Assembly (NCBI GenBank): GCA_018812265.1
Contig: JAHJDG010000080.1
Coordinates: 1 to 33,275, forward strand
Length of the DNA: 33,275 bases
Source: a bacterium
GTDB lineage: Bacteria > Electryoneota > RPQS01
Reading direction: 5' to 3'
The position numbers were made by a program, and so were the translations under genes. The notes beneath the pieces were generated by a model. The model saw only the letters and a program-made list of their open reading frames with translations. It did no database searches and was not told where the DNA came from. Of this stretch, positions 16,333 to 23,816 are shown one piece after another (the stretch's first letter is position 1; every line of letters starts with the position of its first letter).

Positions 16333-16348
16333 GATGATAATTACCATC
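16333..16348 (+). promoter_or_regulatory. Imperfect palindrome upstream of the PsyrTA-type pair
   Basis: GATGATAATTACCATC reads nearly the same on both strands, with one mismatched pair. It is AT-rich in a GC-rich setting and lies 36 bases before the ATG, where an operator or the -10 region of a promoter would be. A convincing -35 box at normal spacing is not seen. Confidence 0.35.
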
Positions 16349-16383
16349 ATAACTGAAGAGTAATTCTTCGGGGGTAAGGTACG

Positions 16384-18468
16384 ATGGATGTTCGTGCGAA
16401 AGCATTGACGCATCTGCGTTCAGCCCTGACCGATCCGCGAGCGGAGTTTCGGGACGGGCAGTGGGAAGCGGTCGCGCGGTTGACGAGGGAACACGCGCGG
16501 CTCTTGGTCGTGCAGCGGACGGGTTGGGGGAAGAGCATGATCTATTTCATCGCGACGCGGATTCTGCGGGACAGCGGCGCGGGACCGACGCTCTTGATTT
16601 CTCCCCTGCTATCGCTGATGCGCAATCAGCTCCTGGCGGCGGATCGTTTGAACCTGCGCGCGGCCACTATCAACTCCAGCAATCCCGAGGAATGGGGCGA
16701 GATTCGCCGGAGATTGCACAAGAATGACGTGGATCTCCTGATGATTTCTCCCGAGCGGCTGGCTAACGAAGAATTCCGCAATCAAACGCTCGCGTCCATC
16801 GCGGGGAAAACGGGAATGCTGGTGGTGGACGAGGCGCACTGCATCTCCGACTGGGGACATGATTTTCGACCGGATTACCGGCGGATCGTGCGCGTGCTGC
16901 GGGCGCTACCGCGCAACGTGCCGGTGCTGACGGTGACGGCCACCGCCAATGATCGCGTGGTGGAGGACGTGGTGTCGCAACTCGGCGGACTTCAGGTGAT
17001 TCGCGGCGGGCTAGGCCGGGATAGTCTGCGATTGCAGAACATCCACCTGCCCGATCAAGCGCAGCGGCTGGCGTGGCTGGCCGAAGTGCTGCCGATGCTT
17101 CCGGGAAGTGGAATCATCTATACGCTGACGGTGGCGGACGCGAAGCGAGTTTCGGGTTGGCTGCGCGCGCATAAACTGAACGTTCCCGCCTACTACGGGG
17201 AACTGGAAAACGATCAGCGGGAGGAACTGGAACGGAAACTGCTCCAGAGCGAGGTCAAAGCGCTGGCCGCGACCACCGCGTTGGGCATGGGTTTCGACAA
17301 GCCGGATTTGCATTTCGTGATTCATTTTCAAAGGCCGGCTTCGGTGATTCATTATTACCAGCAGGTGGGGCGCGCCGGGCGAGCCGTACCGCAAGCCTAT
17401 GGAATCCTGATGTGCGGCCAAGAGGACGATGAAATCGCCGAGTACTTTCAGCGCACCGCGCTACCGCCGACGGCGCAGGTTGAGCAAGTGTTGAACGCTC
17501 TGGAGAAAGCCCGCGACGGCCTCACGCTTTCGATGCTGGAACGGGCGGTGAATCTTTCGCATTCACAGATCGAGAAAGTGTTGACGATGCTGGCGCTCGA
17601 AGATCCGACGCCGATCGTCAAAATCGGGCGGAACTGGCACCGCACTCCGGTGACATATCATCCCGAATCGAGCGCGGCCGACCGGCTGTATCAGATTCGG
17701 AAGCGCGAGCAGACCGTCATGCAGGAGTATGGAGCCACGGCGGAATGCCTGATGCAGTTCCTGCGGCGCGAGCTGGATGATTCGCGGGCCGAGCCGTGCG
17801 GAGTGTGCGCCAACTGTCAGGGCAAACCACTGCTTCCCGCCGCTCCGCACACGGCCACGGTCGTACAGGCCTTGCGGTTCCTGCGGCGCAACGAAGAAAT
17901 CATCGAGCCGCGCGCACAATGGAGCGGCGATGCGATGAAGGGACACGGCTGGAAGGGGAAGATCGTCGAAGGGCTGCGGGCGGAAGAAGGACGCGCGCTC
18001 TGCCGATGGGGAGACGCGGGTTGGGGAGAACAGGTGCGGCGCGGCAAATTTTCGAAGGAGCGATATGAAGATGACCTGTTGGACGGAGCGGTGGAGATGA
18101 TTCGTAAGCGTTGGAAGCCGGAGCCGTTTCCGCGGTGGGTGGCGTGCGTGCCGTCGTTGCGCCATCCGGGTCTCGTTCCCGATTTGGCGAAGAGACTAGC
18201 GGCGGCGCTCGCGCTACCGTTTGTGGATTGTATCCGGAAGACACGCGAAACGGCTCCGCAAAAGGAAATGCAGAACAGCTATCAGCAGTCGCGGAATCTG
18301 GCGGACTCGTTTCAGGTGGACAGGACGCAGGTACGAGGGGATGCCGTGCTGCTGGTGGACGACATGGTGGATTCCCGCTGGACGTTTACGGTGATCGCCG
18401 CGCTGCTGCGCGAAGCGGGCAGTGGGCCGGTGTTTCCGTTCGCGCTCGCCAAGACATTTTCAAAATAA
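16384..18468 (+). CDS. psyrT: PsyrT/RqlH-like protein: RecQ-type helicase fused to a phosphoribosyltransferase domain
   Basis: A 694-residue protein. Residues 1-340 form an SF2 helicase core: Walker A QRTGWGKS with Lys50, DEAHC at 149-153, TVTATAND (motif III), and HYYQQVGRAGR with the arginine fingers at 330 and 333. A RecQ zinc site follows, Cys455, Cys472, Cys475 and Cys478, with the same 17-3-3 spacing as bacterial RecQ. The C-terminal part is a PRTase fold whose PRPP loop is VLLVDDMVDSRWT (655-667). This order matches PsyrT/RqlH, a toxic helicase-PRTase whose partner has a DprA-like fold; the system is known as a toxin-antitoxin pair and as an anti-phage system. AAGG lies 6 bases before the ATG. 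The partner gene starts 8 bases downstream. A plain RecQ-ComF fusion for repair is the alternative, made less likely by the partner. Confidence 0.85.
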   Translation: MDVRAKALTHLRSALTDPRAEFRDGQWEAVARLTREHARLLVVQRTGWGKSMIYFIATRILRDSGAGPTLLISPLLSLMRNQLLAADRLNLRAATINSSNPEEWGEIRRRLHKNDVDLLMISPERLANEEFRNQTLASIAGKTGMLVVDEAHCISDWGHDFRPDYRRIVRVLRALPRNVPVLTVTATANDRVVEDVVSQLGGLQVIRGGLGRDSLRLQNIHLPDQAQRLAWLAEVLPMLPGSGIIYTLTVADAKRVSGWLRAHKLNVPAYYGELENDQREELERKLLQSEVKALAATTALGMGFDKPDLHFVIHFQRPASVIHYYQQVGRAGRAVPQAYGILMCGQEDDEIAEYFQRTALPPTAQVEQVLNALEKARDGLTLSMLERAVNLSHSQIEKVLTMLALEDPTPIVKIGRNWHRTPVTYHPESSAADRLYQIRKREQTVMQEYGATAECLMQFLRRELDDSRAEPCGVCANCQGKPLLPAAPHTATVVQALRFLRRNEEIIEPRAQWSGDAMKGHGWKGKIVEGLRAEEGRALCRWGDAGWGEQVRRGKFSKERYEDDLLDGAVEMIRKRWKPEPFPRWVACVPSLRHPGLVPDLAKRLAAALALPFVDCIRKTRETAPQKEMQNSYQQSRNLADSFQVDRTQVRGDAVLLVDDMVDSRWTFTVIAALLREAGSGPVFPFALAKTFSK

Positions 18469-18476
18469 GGAACCTC

Positions 18477-19454
18477 GTGCAGACGATTTCAGAAGATACA
18501 CAAGCGGTCCTGCTACTCTGTGGCGTATTCAGTGGCGCGCCGGCCGGGGAGGAGGCGCCGCTGGGGCCGTCGGAATTTCATCGGCTCGCTCGCTGGCTGG
18601 AAAAGGAATCGGCCACTCCCGCGAGCCTATTGGATACGCTGGATTCGGCGCGGGTGGCGGAGGGAATCGCCGAGCATCAGATTGCCGCGGAGCGGATCGA
18701 GCGATTATTGAAACGCGGAATGACAGTCGCGGTTGCCACCGAGCGCTGGCTGCAAATGGGATTGTGGATTTTGAGTGTGGCCGACGACGCATTTCCCGCG
18801 AGGTTGAAGAAGAAGCTGCGGGACAAGGTGATGCCCCTCTTGTTTGGCATTGGGGATCCCGGACTCTTGGACGGCGGTGGATTGGCGGTGGTGGGATCGC
18901 GGAAGGCGGATGAGGCCGCGCAGGAGTTCGCGCGCAAGGCGGGAGAACTGTGCGCACGAAATGGCATGCCCGTGATTTCGGGCGCGGCCCGGGGAATTGA
19001 CATGGCGGCCATGCAGGGAGCGCTGGATGCGGGAGGAGCGGCGGTGGGAGTATTGGGGAGTGACTTGGCCCGGCAGGCGGTGTCGCCGGAAACTCGCGTG
19101 TATTTGCAGGCGGGAAACTTGACGCTGGTTACGCCTTTTTCCCCGGAGGCTCCGTTTCACGCGGGCAACGCGATGGCGCGCAACAAATACATTTATGCTT
19201 TAGCTGATCGGGGTTTGGTGGTCAGTTCGGAAGCGGAAACAGGCGGAACATGGAGCGGGGCTACGGAGAATTTGAAGCAGCAATGGACTCCGCTGTGGGT
19301 TCGGAGAGACGCGAACGCTCCGCGCGGCAACGAACTGCTCATTCGTCGCGGTGCGCGGGCGCTCGAAACGTCGTGGCTATCGAAGGACGCGAGTTTTCAA
19401 GACCTCTTTCGCGATGACGGCGACTCAGGGGAGTTGACGTTGTTCGATGAATAG
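18477..19454 (+). CDS. psyrA: PsyrA/RqlI-like protein: DprA/SMF (SLOG) fold partner
   Basis: A 325-residue protein starting at a GTG, with AAGGA overlapping the stop of the helicase gene. The Rossmann-like DprA/SMF core runs from about residue 135: LAVVGSRKADEAAQEFARKA, then PVISGAARGIDMAAMQGALD, AVGVLGSDLARQAV, HAGNAMARNKYIYALADRGL, VVSSEAETGGTWSGATENL. The nucleotide-binding features GSR, SGAARGID and RNKYIYAL match the DprA/SLOG pattern. The N-terminal 130 residues are helical and unlike competence DprA. In PsyrTA/RqlHI this partner restrains the toxic helicase. Competence DprA is the alternative, but the gene is fused in operon to the RecQ-PRTase gene, not to competence or topA genes. The start is set by the ribosome binding site; a much longer in-frame extension overlaps the helicase and is rejected. 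Confidence 0.85.
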   Translation: MQTISEDTQAVLLLCGVFSGAPAGEEAPLGPSEFHRLARWLEKESATPASLLDTLDSARVAEGIAEHQIAAERIERLLKRGMTVAVATERWLQMGLWILSVADDAFPARLKKKLRDKVMPLLFGIGDPGLLDGGGLAVVGSRKADEAAQEFARKAGELCARNGMPVISGAARGIDMAAMQGALDAGGAAVGVLGSDLARQAVSPETRVYLQAGNLTLVTPFSPEAPFHAGNAMARNKYIYALADRGLVVSSEAETGGTWSGATENLKQQWTPLWVRRDANAPRGNELLIRRGARALETSWLSKDASFQDLFRDDGDSGELTLFDE

Positions 19455-19488
19455 CCGAGAGCGCAAGTCGGGAACGACAAAAGATGGC

Positions 19489-19548
19489 GCAACGCGTTCA
19501 AGGAGAAGCGCGAGCCGGATTTCGGTAAGTTCAAGGGGATACCGTGAC
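19489..19548 (+). pseudogene. Remnant of a menB 3' end (20 codons)
   Basis: In one frame this reads [19 protein letters not shown] and a TGA, against [19 protein letters not shown] at the end of menB (16187-16246). Five of the codon differences are silent third-position changes, and the only two amino-acid changes are next to the stop (R to G, V to I). The stretch therefore diverged while still under selection as coding sequence; it is not a recent copying error. Together with the menB end it brackets the PsyrTA-type pair in a unit of 3,302 bp. Confidence 0.85.
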
Positions 19549-19566
19549 GATTCGATATTGTTGTTT

Positions 19567-21077
19567 ATGACCAGAGTTCTCTTCATAGTTATCGCGATGA
19601 TTATCGCGAGCGTTGCATACGCTCAGCCATGGCAGCCGGTGGTGCTTTGGGATCGGTCGGGAGCGGGTGAAGCCTCGTGGTACGGGGTGAAGATCGTTCC
19701 GCTGGGGGATCAGAATGATGATGGCTATGCTGACTGGGCCGTGTGGGCTTTGGGAGGAGCTCCCCCCGGTGATCCCAGCGAAGAACTTGTGGAGTTCTTT
19801 CACGGCGGCAATCCACCTTCGCAACAACCTTACATGATCTTCGCGATCGACTCGGACACCACAGACGAGTTCGCTCATTTCGAAGGCGTGGGAGATGTAA
19901 ATGGGGATGGCTACCAAGATTGGGACATTTGGTGGCACTTTTTGAGCGATCCCGACAACTGGGCGGTGAGCATTTACTTCGGAGGGCCAACCGCAGATGC
20001 GTTTCCTGACTTCACGTTGCGGATTCCAACAGCACATGGTGACGTTGGTCCCGTTGGCGATTTCAACGGGGATGGATATGACGATTTGTTCCGTTACTAT
20101 CTTCCCCCCTTGGACTACAGCGAGATATTCTACGGTGGCAGCCCAATGGACACAATTCCTGACTGGATTTGTCAGAGCCCTTCAGGAAATCGTTATCTGG
20201 CGTGGCCAGAGGCGCACGGTGACGTAAACGGAGACGGCTACTCCGACTTTATCAGCGATACCCCCCCCCAGAACGCATAACGTATATCTTTCTCGGGGGA
20301 GAAGAACCGGACACGATTCCCGCCTATACGTGGGAGGATTTTTACAGCAGCACGAGCGTTATCGTTCCTGATATGAATGGGGATCGCTGTGACGAACTGG
20401 TTTTTGCCTCGTCAGGAGGGCATTTCAACATTCATTTGGGCGGACCAGTCCTGTCCACTACTCCGGATTTCACGCTGAACTTTGATCCAGCCTGCTACCC
20501 GTTTTTCATCTGCTCGCTCGGCGACATCAATCATGATGGATACGGAGATCTGGCAGTGGTAGACGATTTTTGTAATAATGGCTGGGGTACGTTCATGGCC
20601 TATCTGGGGCATCCGTGGTTGAATTCAGATCCTGTACTCACGATCAATGGTCGTGAGCCGCCATTAAATCTCATCGGGATTCGCACGGCGGCTGGATTGG
20701 GAGATGTGAACAATGATGGAATAGACGATTGGGCGATTGGTGCGGCCAACACCAATTTCGATGGGCGGCGTGGGAGGGCAGTGGTGATTTCGGGAGATAC
20801 GACCATGCGCGTCGACGTGGATGATCCTGTCACTCTTCACCCTTCCTCCTTCATCCTTTCCGTCTATCCCAATCCGTTCAATTCCTCGGCAACGTTCACA
20901 TTCGAATTGCTGCGCACTTCACCCGTGACGCTATCCGTGTTCAATACACTGGGGCAGCGCGTGGGGGAGGTGAATCTCGGTCAGATGGCGGCGGGGGATC
21001 TGCCGTCGGGCGTGTATCTGGCGCGCGTAGAGACGGCAGGGAGAACGGAGACGAGGAAGGTAGTGCTGCTGATGTAA
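19567..21077 (+). CDS. Secreted FG-GAP repeat protein with T9SS sorting domain (frame broken in a C9 tract)
   Basis: Two frames form one protein of about 503 residues. A signal peptide (MTRVLFIVIAMIIASVAYAQ) is followed by seven FG-GAP/calcium-loop repeats with D-x-N-x-DG-x-x-D cores, for example GDQNDDGYADWAV, GDVNGDGYQDWDI, GDFNGDGYDDLF, GDVNGDGYSDFI, PDMNGDRCDELVF, GDINHDGYGDLAV and GDVNNDGIDDWAI, which probably build a beta-propeller. The end (SVYPNPFNSSATFTF to VVLLM) is a type-A T9SS sorting domain, so it is exported to the surface. The frame is lost at nine consecutive Cs (20261-20269); ten or seven Cs would restore it. No good ribosome binding site is seen, and the gene begins only 18 bp past the menB remnant. 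Adhesion or binding is a guess. Confidence 0.8.
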
Positions 21078-21082
21078 TTGTG

Positions 21083-21115
21083 GATCGCGGGCGCATCGCC
21101 ATGCGCCCCTACAAG
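21083..21115. repeat. 33-bp palindromic repeat, copy 1
   Basis: An identical 33-base unit lies at 21366-21398. Its core is GGGCGCAT-CGCC-ATGCGCCC, an 8-bp stem with a 4-base loop, followed by CTACAAG. It begins 6 bases after the FG-GAP stop codon and may act as a transcript end or as a REP-like element. Confidence 0.8.
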
Positions 21116-21122
21116 AGTTTCC

Positions 21123-21144
21123 AGGCACCCGGGGACGGGTGCCT
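21123..21144 (+). terminator. Stem-loop after the FG-GAP gene
   Basis: AGGCACCCG and CGGGTGCCT form a perfect 9-bp stem around GGGA. There is no T-run. Together with the palindrome just upstream it may end the FG-GAP transcript. Confidence 0.4.
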
Positions 21145-21164
21145 CGGCGAAGACCTTCACGGTT

Positions 21165-21306
21165 GTCATTCTGAACGAAGTGAAGAATCTCAGCTTACTT
21201 GTCGGGCTTAGTTCTGTCCGGTCTGAGCAGGTGGGCCGAGATTCTTCGGGCCGCTTTATCTTCTGAGAGTGTGACCCCTATGAAGAAGCGCGGCCCTCAG
21301 AATGAC
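21165..21306. repeat. Inverted pair of GTCATTCTGA-type dispersed repeats
   Basis: GTCATTCTGAACGAAGTGAA followed by GAATCTC at 21165-21191 reads forward. An inverted relative runs from GAGATTCTTCGG at 21238 to CTCAGAATGAC at 21306. A similar start, GTCATCCTGAGG, appears at 28468. Such units are common between genes in FCB and related genomes. No gene was recognised in 21078-21439. Confidence 0.55.
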
Positions 21307-21365
21307 AGACGGGTGAGATTCCGGCAGGGAATATGTCCCGGCTCGGCGAGCTGTTGCGGTGTAGA

Positions 21366-21398
21366 GATCGCGGGCGCATCGCCATGCGCCCCTACAAG
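21366..21398. repeat. 33-bp palindromic repeat, copy 2
   Basis: It is identical over 33 bases to 21083-21115 and in the same orientation, 283 bp away. Perfect identity in gene-free DNA suggests recent spread or conversion. Confidence 0.8.
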
Positions 21399-21439
21399 GA
21401 TTAGGGATAACATGGGATTTAAAGTGAGACTTTACGCGA

Positions 21440-23422
21440 ATGTCTGAACACATTCCGATGTTCACCGATCTGGTGCTGATCATCGGCGCGTCGCTGCCGG
21501 TGCTGTTTCTGTTCCGGCGGGTGGGTTTGCCGCCCTTCGCCGGCTTCGTCATCACCGGTGTGCTGATCGGCCCGCACGGTCTGGGGCTGGTTCGCAGCGT
21601 GGAGAATGTGCATGTCGCGGCGGAAGTCGGTGTGGTCTTATTGCTGTTCAGCATCGGGCTGGAGGTCTCACTCTCTCGATTGCTAAAGACGTCCACGCGG
21701 ATTTATGCGCTCGCGCTCGGCCAGATCTTCGGTACGGCCGCGCTCGGATTCGCCGCCGGGCTTCTGCTCCAGCTCTCACTTCCGGCGGCGATCGTGGTGG
21801 GACTCGTGTTGTCGGTTTCGTCCTCGGCGATTGTCTTGAAAGGACTCTCCGACCGCGGCGAACTGGAGACTCCCATCGGTCGGGCAGTGGTGACGATCTG
21901 CATTACGCAGGATTTCGCCGTCGTGCCGATGATGCTGGTCATCGGTTTCCTGTCGGCGGGTCATGGCGACTGGACTCTGATCGCCCGCACCACCATCGAG
22001 GTCGCGGCGCTGGGCGGCGGATTATTTTTGTTTGCGAAGTACATTTTACCGCCGATCATGCGCCGCCTGATGACGATTGACACGACCGAAGTCGTGTTGC
22101 TGTTCACGATTCTGGTCATGCTGGGAACGGCCTGGCTGACGTCGCTGGCCGGACTCTCTCTGGCCATCGGAGCGTTCGCGGCCGGGTTGATCCTCTCGGA
22201 AACGGAGTATCATGCGCAGATCTATTCCGAGGTTGCGCCGTTCCGCTCGCTGTTTTCGAGCCTGTTTTTCGTGTCGGTGGGAATGCTCATTGACCTCCGC
22301 TTCGTGGCGGCCGATCCGTTGCCGATTATTGCCGTGGCAGTAGGAGTTCTGCTGCTGAAGTCGCTGGTGGTGTATCTGGTCGCGTTGCCGCTGCGGATCT
22401 CGCCGCGCATCGCCTTGCAGGGCGGATTCTACATTGCGCAGATCGGCGAGTTCTCGTTTTTGCTGATCGGCCTCGCGCTCACGCAGGGAATTCTCAGCGA
22501 ACGCCTGTTTCAATATCTGATCGCCGCCACCGGACTCACGCTGGCCGTGACGCCGCTGATCATGCAATGGGCGCCGCACGTCGCGTGGACGGCGGGCACG
22601 CGCTTTCCGTGGCTGGCCGGAGTCGAATCGGATACGGAAAAGCCCAAAGAGACCCGCCCGCAACCGGCGGTACTCATCATCGGATTCGGTGTGAACGGGC
22701 ACAACGTGGCGCGCGTGCTGCGCGAGTCGGGAATCTACTACGAGATTCTGGACAACAATCCCGACATCGTCCGCCGCGCGCGCGAAGACGGCGAACTCAT
22801 CCATTACGGCGAAGTCGCCCGGATGGAAGTGCTGCAGCAGCTCGAGGTGGATCAGTTCGACAGCATCGTGCTGGCGATTTCCGAGCCGGCAGTGACACGA
22901 CGCGCGGTGTCGGTGATCCGCCGGATGCATCCGCGTACTCACCTGATCGTCCGCACCCGCTTCGTGGCCGAAGTCGAGGAACTGGAAAAGCTCGGGGCGA
23001 ATGTAGTGGTGCCCGAGGAGTTCGAGACCTCGCTGCGGATTTTTTCCGATCTCTTGCATCACTACCGTGTGCCGCCGCATATCATCGCCATGCAGGTGGA
23101 AGCGGTGCGCGGTCACAGCTATGGTATTTTGCGTACACAAGCCGGAGCCAGTGTGGTCGAGAATATTCAGGAACTGATGTTGCGCCGGCTCGTCGAGGCG
23201 GTGCCGATCATGGAAGGTTCGCCGAACATCGGACACCGCCTCGGAGATCTGGGACTCTCCTCCGATGATGCGTGCCTTGTGCTCAGCCTGCTGCGCGATG
23301 GACTGCCGCTTCGCCCCCCGTTTGAGTCTATCGAACTGAAGGAAAACGACATCGTTGTCCTCTACGGAAATCATGTGGATCTGAATATCGCTGTCGAGAA
23401 ACTCGGGGCACGCCAGCACTGA
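21440..23422 (+). CDS. Kef-type monovalent cation/H+ antiporter (CPA2) with TrkA domains
   Basis: A 660-residue inner-membrane protein. Residues 5-390 are a CPA2 sodium/hydrogen-exchanger domain with about twelve hydrophobic segments, including GLPPFAGFVITGVLIGPHGL, GVVLLLFSIGLEVSLSRLL, SVSSSAIVLKGLSDRGE and ITQDFAVVPMMLVIGFL. A TrkA-N Rossmann domain starts near 405 (VLIIGFGVNGHNVARVL, with the acidic end of the nucleotide site in YEILDNN). A TrkA-C-like domain fills about 560-655. This is the layout of KefB/KefC-type potassium efflux systems controlled by nucleotide binding; YbaL-like proteins are the alternative. The ion is not certain. The ribosome binding site is weak. A good terminator follows. 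Confidence 0.9.
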   Translation: MSEHIPMFTDLVLIIGASLPVLFLFRRVGLPPFAGFVITGVLIGPHGLGLVRSVENVHVAAEVGVVLLLFSIGLEVSLSRLLKTSTRIYALALGQIFGTAALGFAAGLLLQLSLPAAIVVGLVLSVSSSAIVLKGLSDRGELETPIGRAVVTICITQDFAVVPMMLVIGFLSAGHGDWTLIARTTIEVAALGGGLFLFAKYILPPIMRRLMTIDTTEVVLLFTILVMLGTAWLTSLAGLSLAIGAFAAGLILSETEYHAQIYSEVAPFRSLFSSLFFVSVGMLIDLRFVAADPLPIIAVAVGVLLLKSLVVYLVALPLRISPRIALQGGFYIAQIGEFSFLLIGLALTQGILSERLFQYLIAATGLTLAVTPLIMQWAPHVAWTAGTRFPWLAGVESDTEKPKETRPQPAVLIIGFGVNGHNVARVLRESGIYYEILDNNPDIVRRAREDGELIHYGEVARMEVLQQLEVDQFDSIVLAISEPAVTRRAVSVIRRMHPRTHLIVRTRFVAEVEELEKLGANVVVPEEFETSLRIFSDLLHHYRVPPHIIAMQVEAVRGHSYGILRTQAGASVVENIQELMLRRLVEAVPIMEGSPNIGHRLGDLGLSSDDACLVLSLLRDGLPLRPPFESIELKENDIVVLYGNHVDLNIAVEKLGARQH

Positions 23423-23450
23423 CCAAGTTCATCTCGATAGCCTAACAGAA

Positions 23451-23478
23451 TGGGCAGCCCTTTGGGTTGCCCACTTTT
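23451..23478 (+). terminator. Intrinsic terminator of the antiporter gene
   Basis: TGGGCAGCCC and GGGTTGCCCA pair (one G-T pair) around TTT and are followed by CTTTT, 28 bases after the stop codon. Confidence 0.75.
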
Positions 23479-23712
23479 ATGATAGGGATTGCGCGCGATC
23501 TGGCCGTGGCATGGCCGGATGGGTCAGAAAGATCAATCGGGAACTTAGATACAGACTATGGGTCTGTAAATCACTGGTTTTTTTGTAAACTGGAGGCATG
23601 AAGGAGCGGTTTTAAATAACCCGCCAGGGTCTGGAAAATTAAGTGGGGTCAAATCAAGGCAATATACTGTTTTCCAGACGGTTTGCGGCCGTTTGGAATC
23701 ATTCGATTCCTA
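23479..23712. other. Gene-free stretch; possible dispersed-repeat fragment
   Basis: No coding sequence was recognised here. AATTAAGTGGGGTCAAATCA at 23637-23656 recalls the GGGGTCA-type repeats that accompany IS200-like REP transposases in many bacteria, but there is no transposase nearby and the likeness is only by eye. Confidence 0.3.
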
Positions 23713-23742
23713 TTGCAGCGATAGGCTCCCCGTAGGTATATT
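23713..23742 (+). promoter_or_regulatory. Putative promoter of the 849-residue secreted protein
   Basis: TTGCAG (23713-23718), 18 bases, TATATT (23737-23742). It predicts a leader of about 68 bases before the ATG at 23817. Confidence 0.5.
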
Positions 23743-23816
23743 AAATCGTCTAAGACTGCTAACTCGAATTAGAATCAACTGCGTTTTACGTACCCACCTA
23801 TCCGAGAGGAAAACGT

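Noticed and set aside
18111-18476. N-terminal extension of the DprA-like gene inside the helicase gene
   Set aside because: The in-frame extension overlaps the PRTase end of the helicase and has no coding character; the GTG at 18477 has a good ribosome binding site.
18477-19454. Competence protein DprA
   Set aside because: The DprA fold is present, but the operon partner is a RecQ-PRTase and the N-terminal third differs from competence DprA, so a PsyrA-type role fits better.
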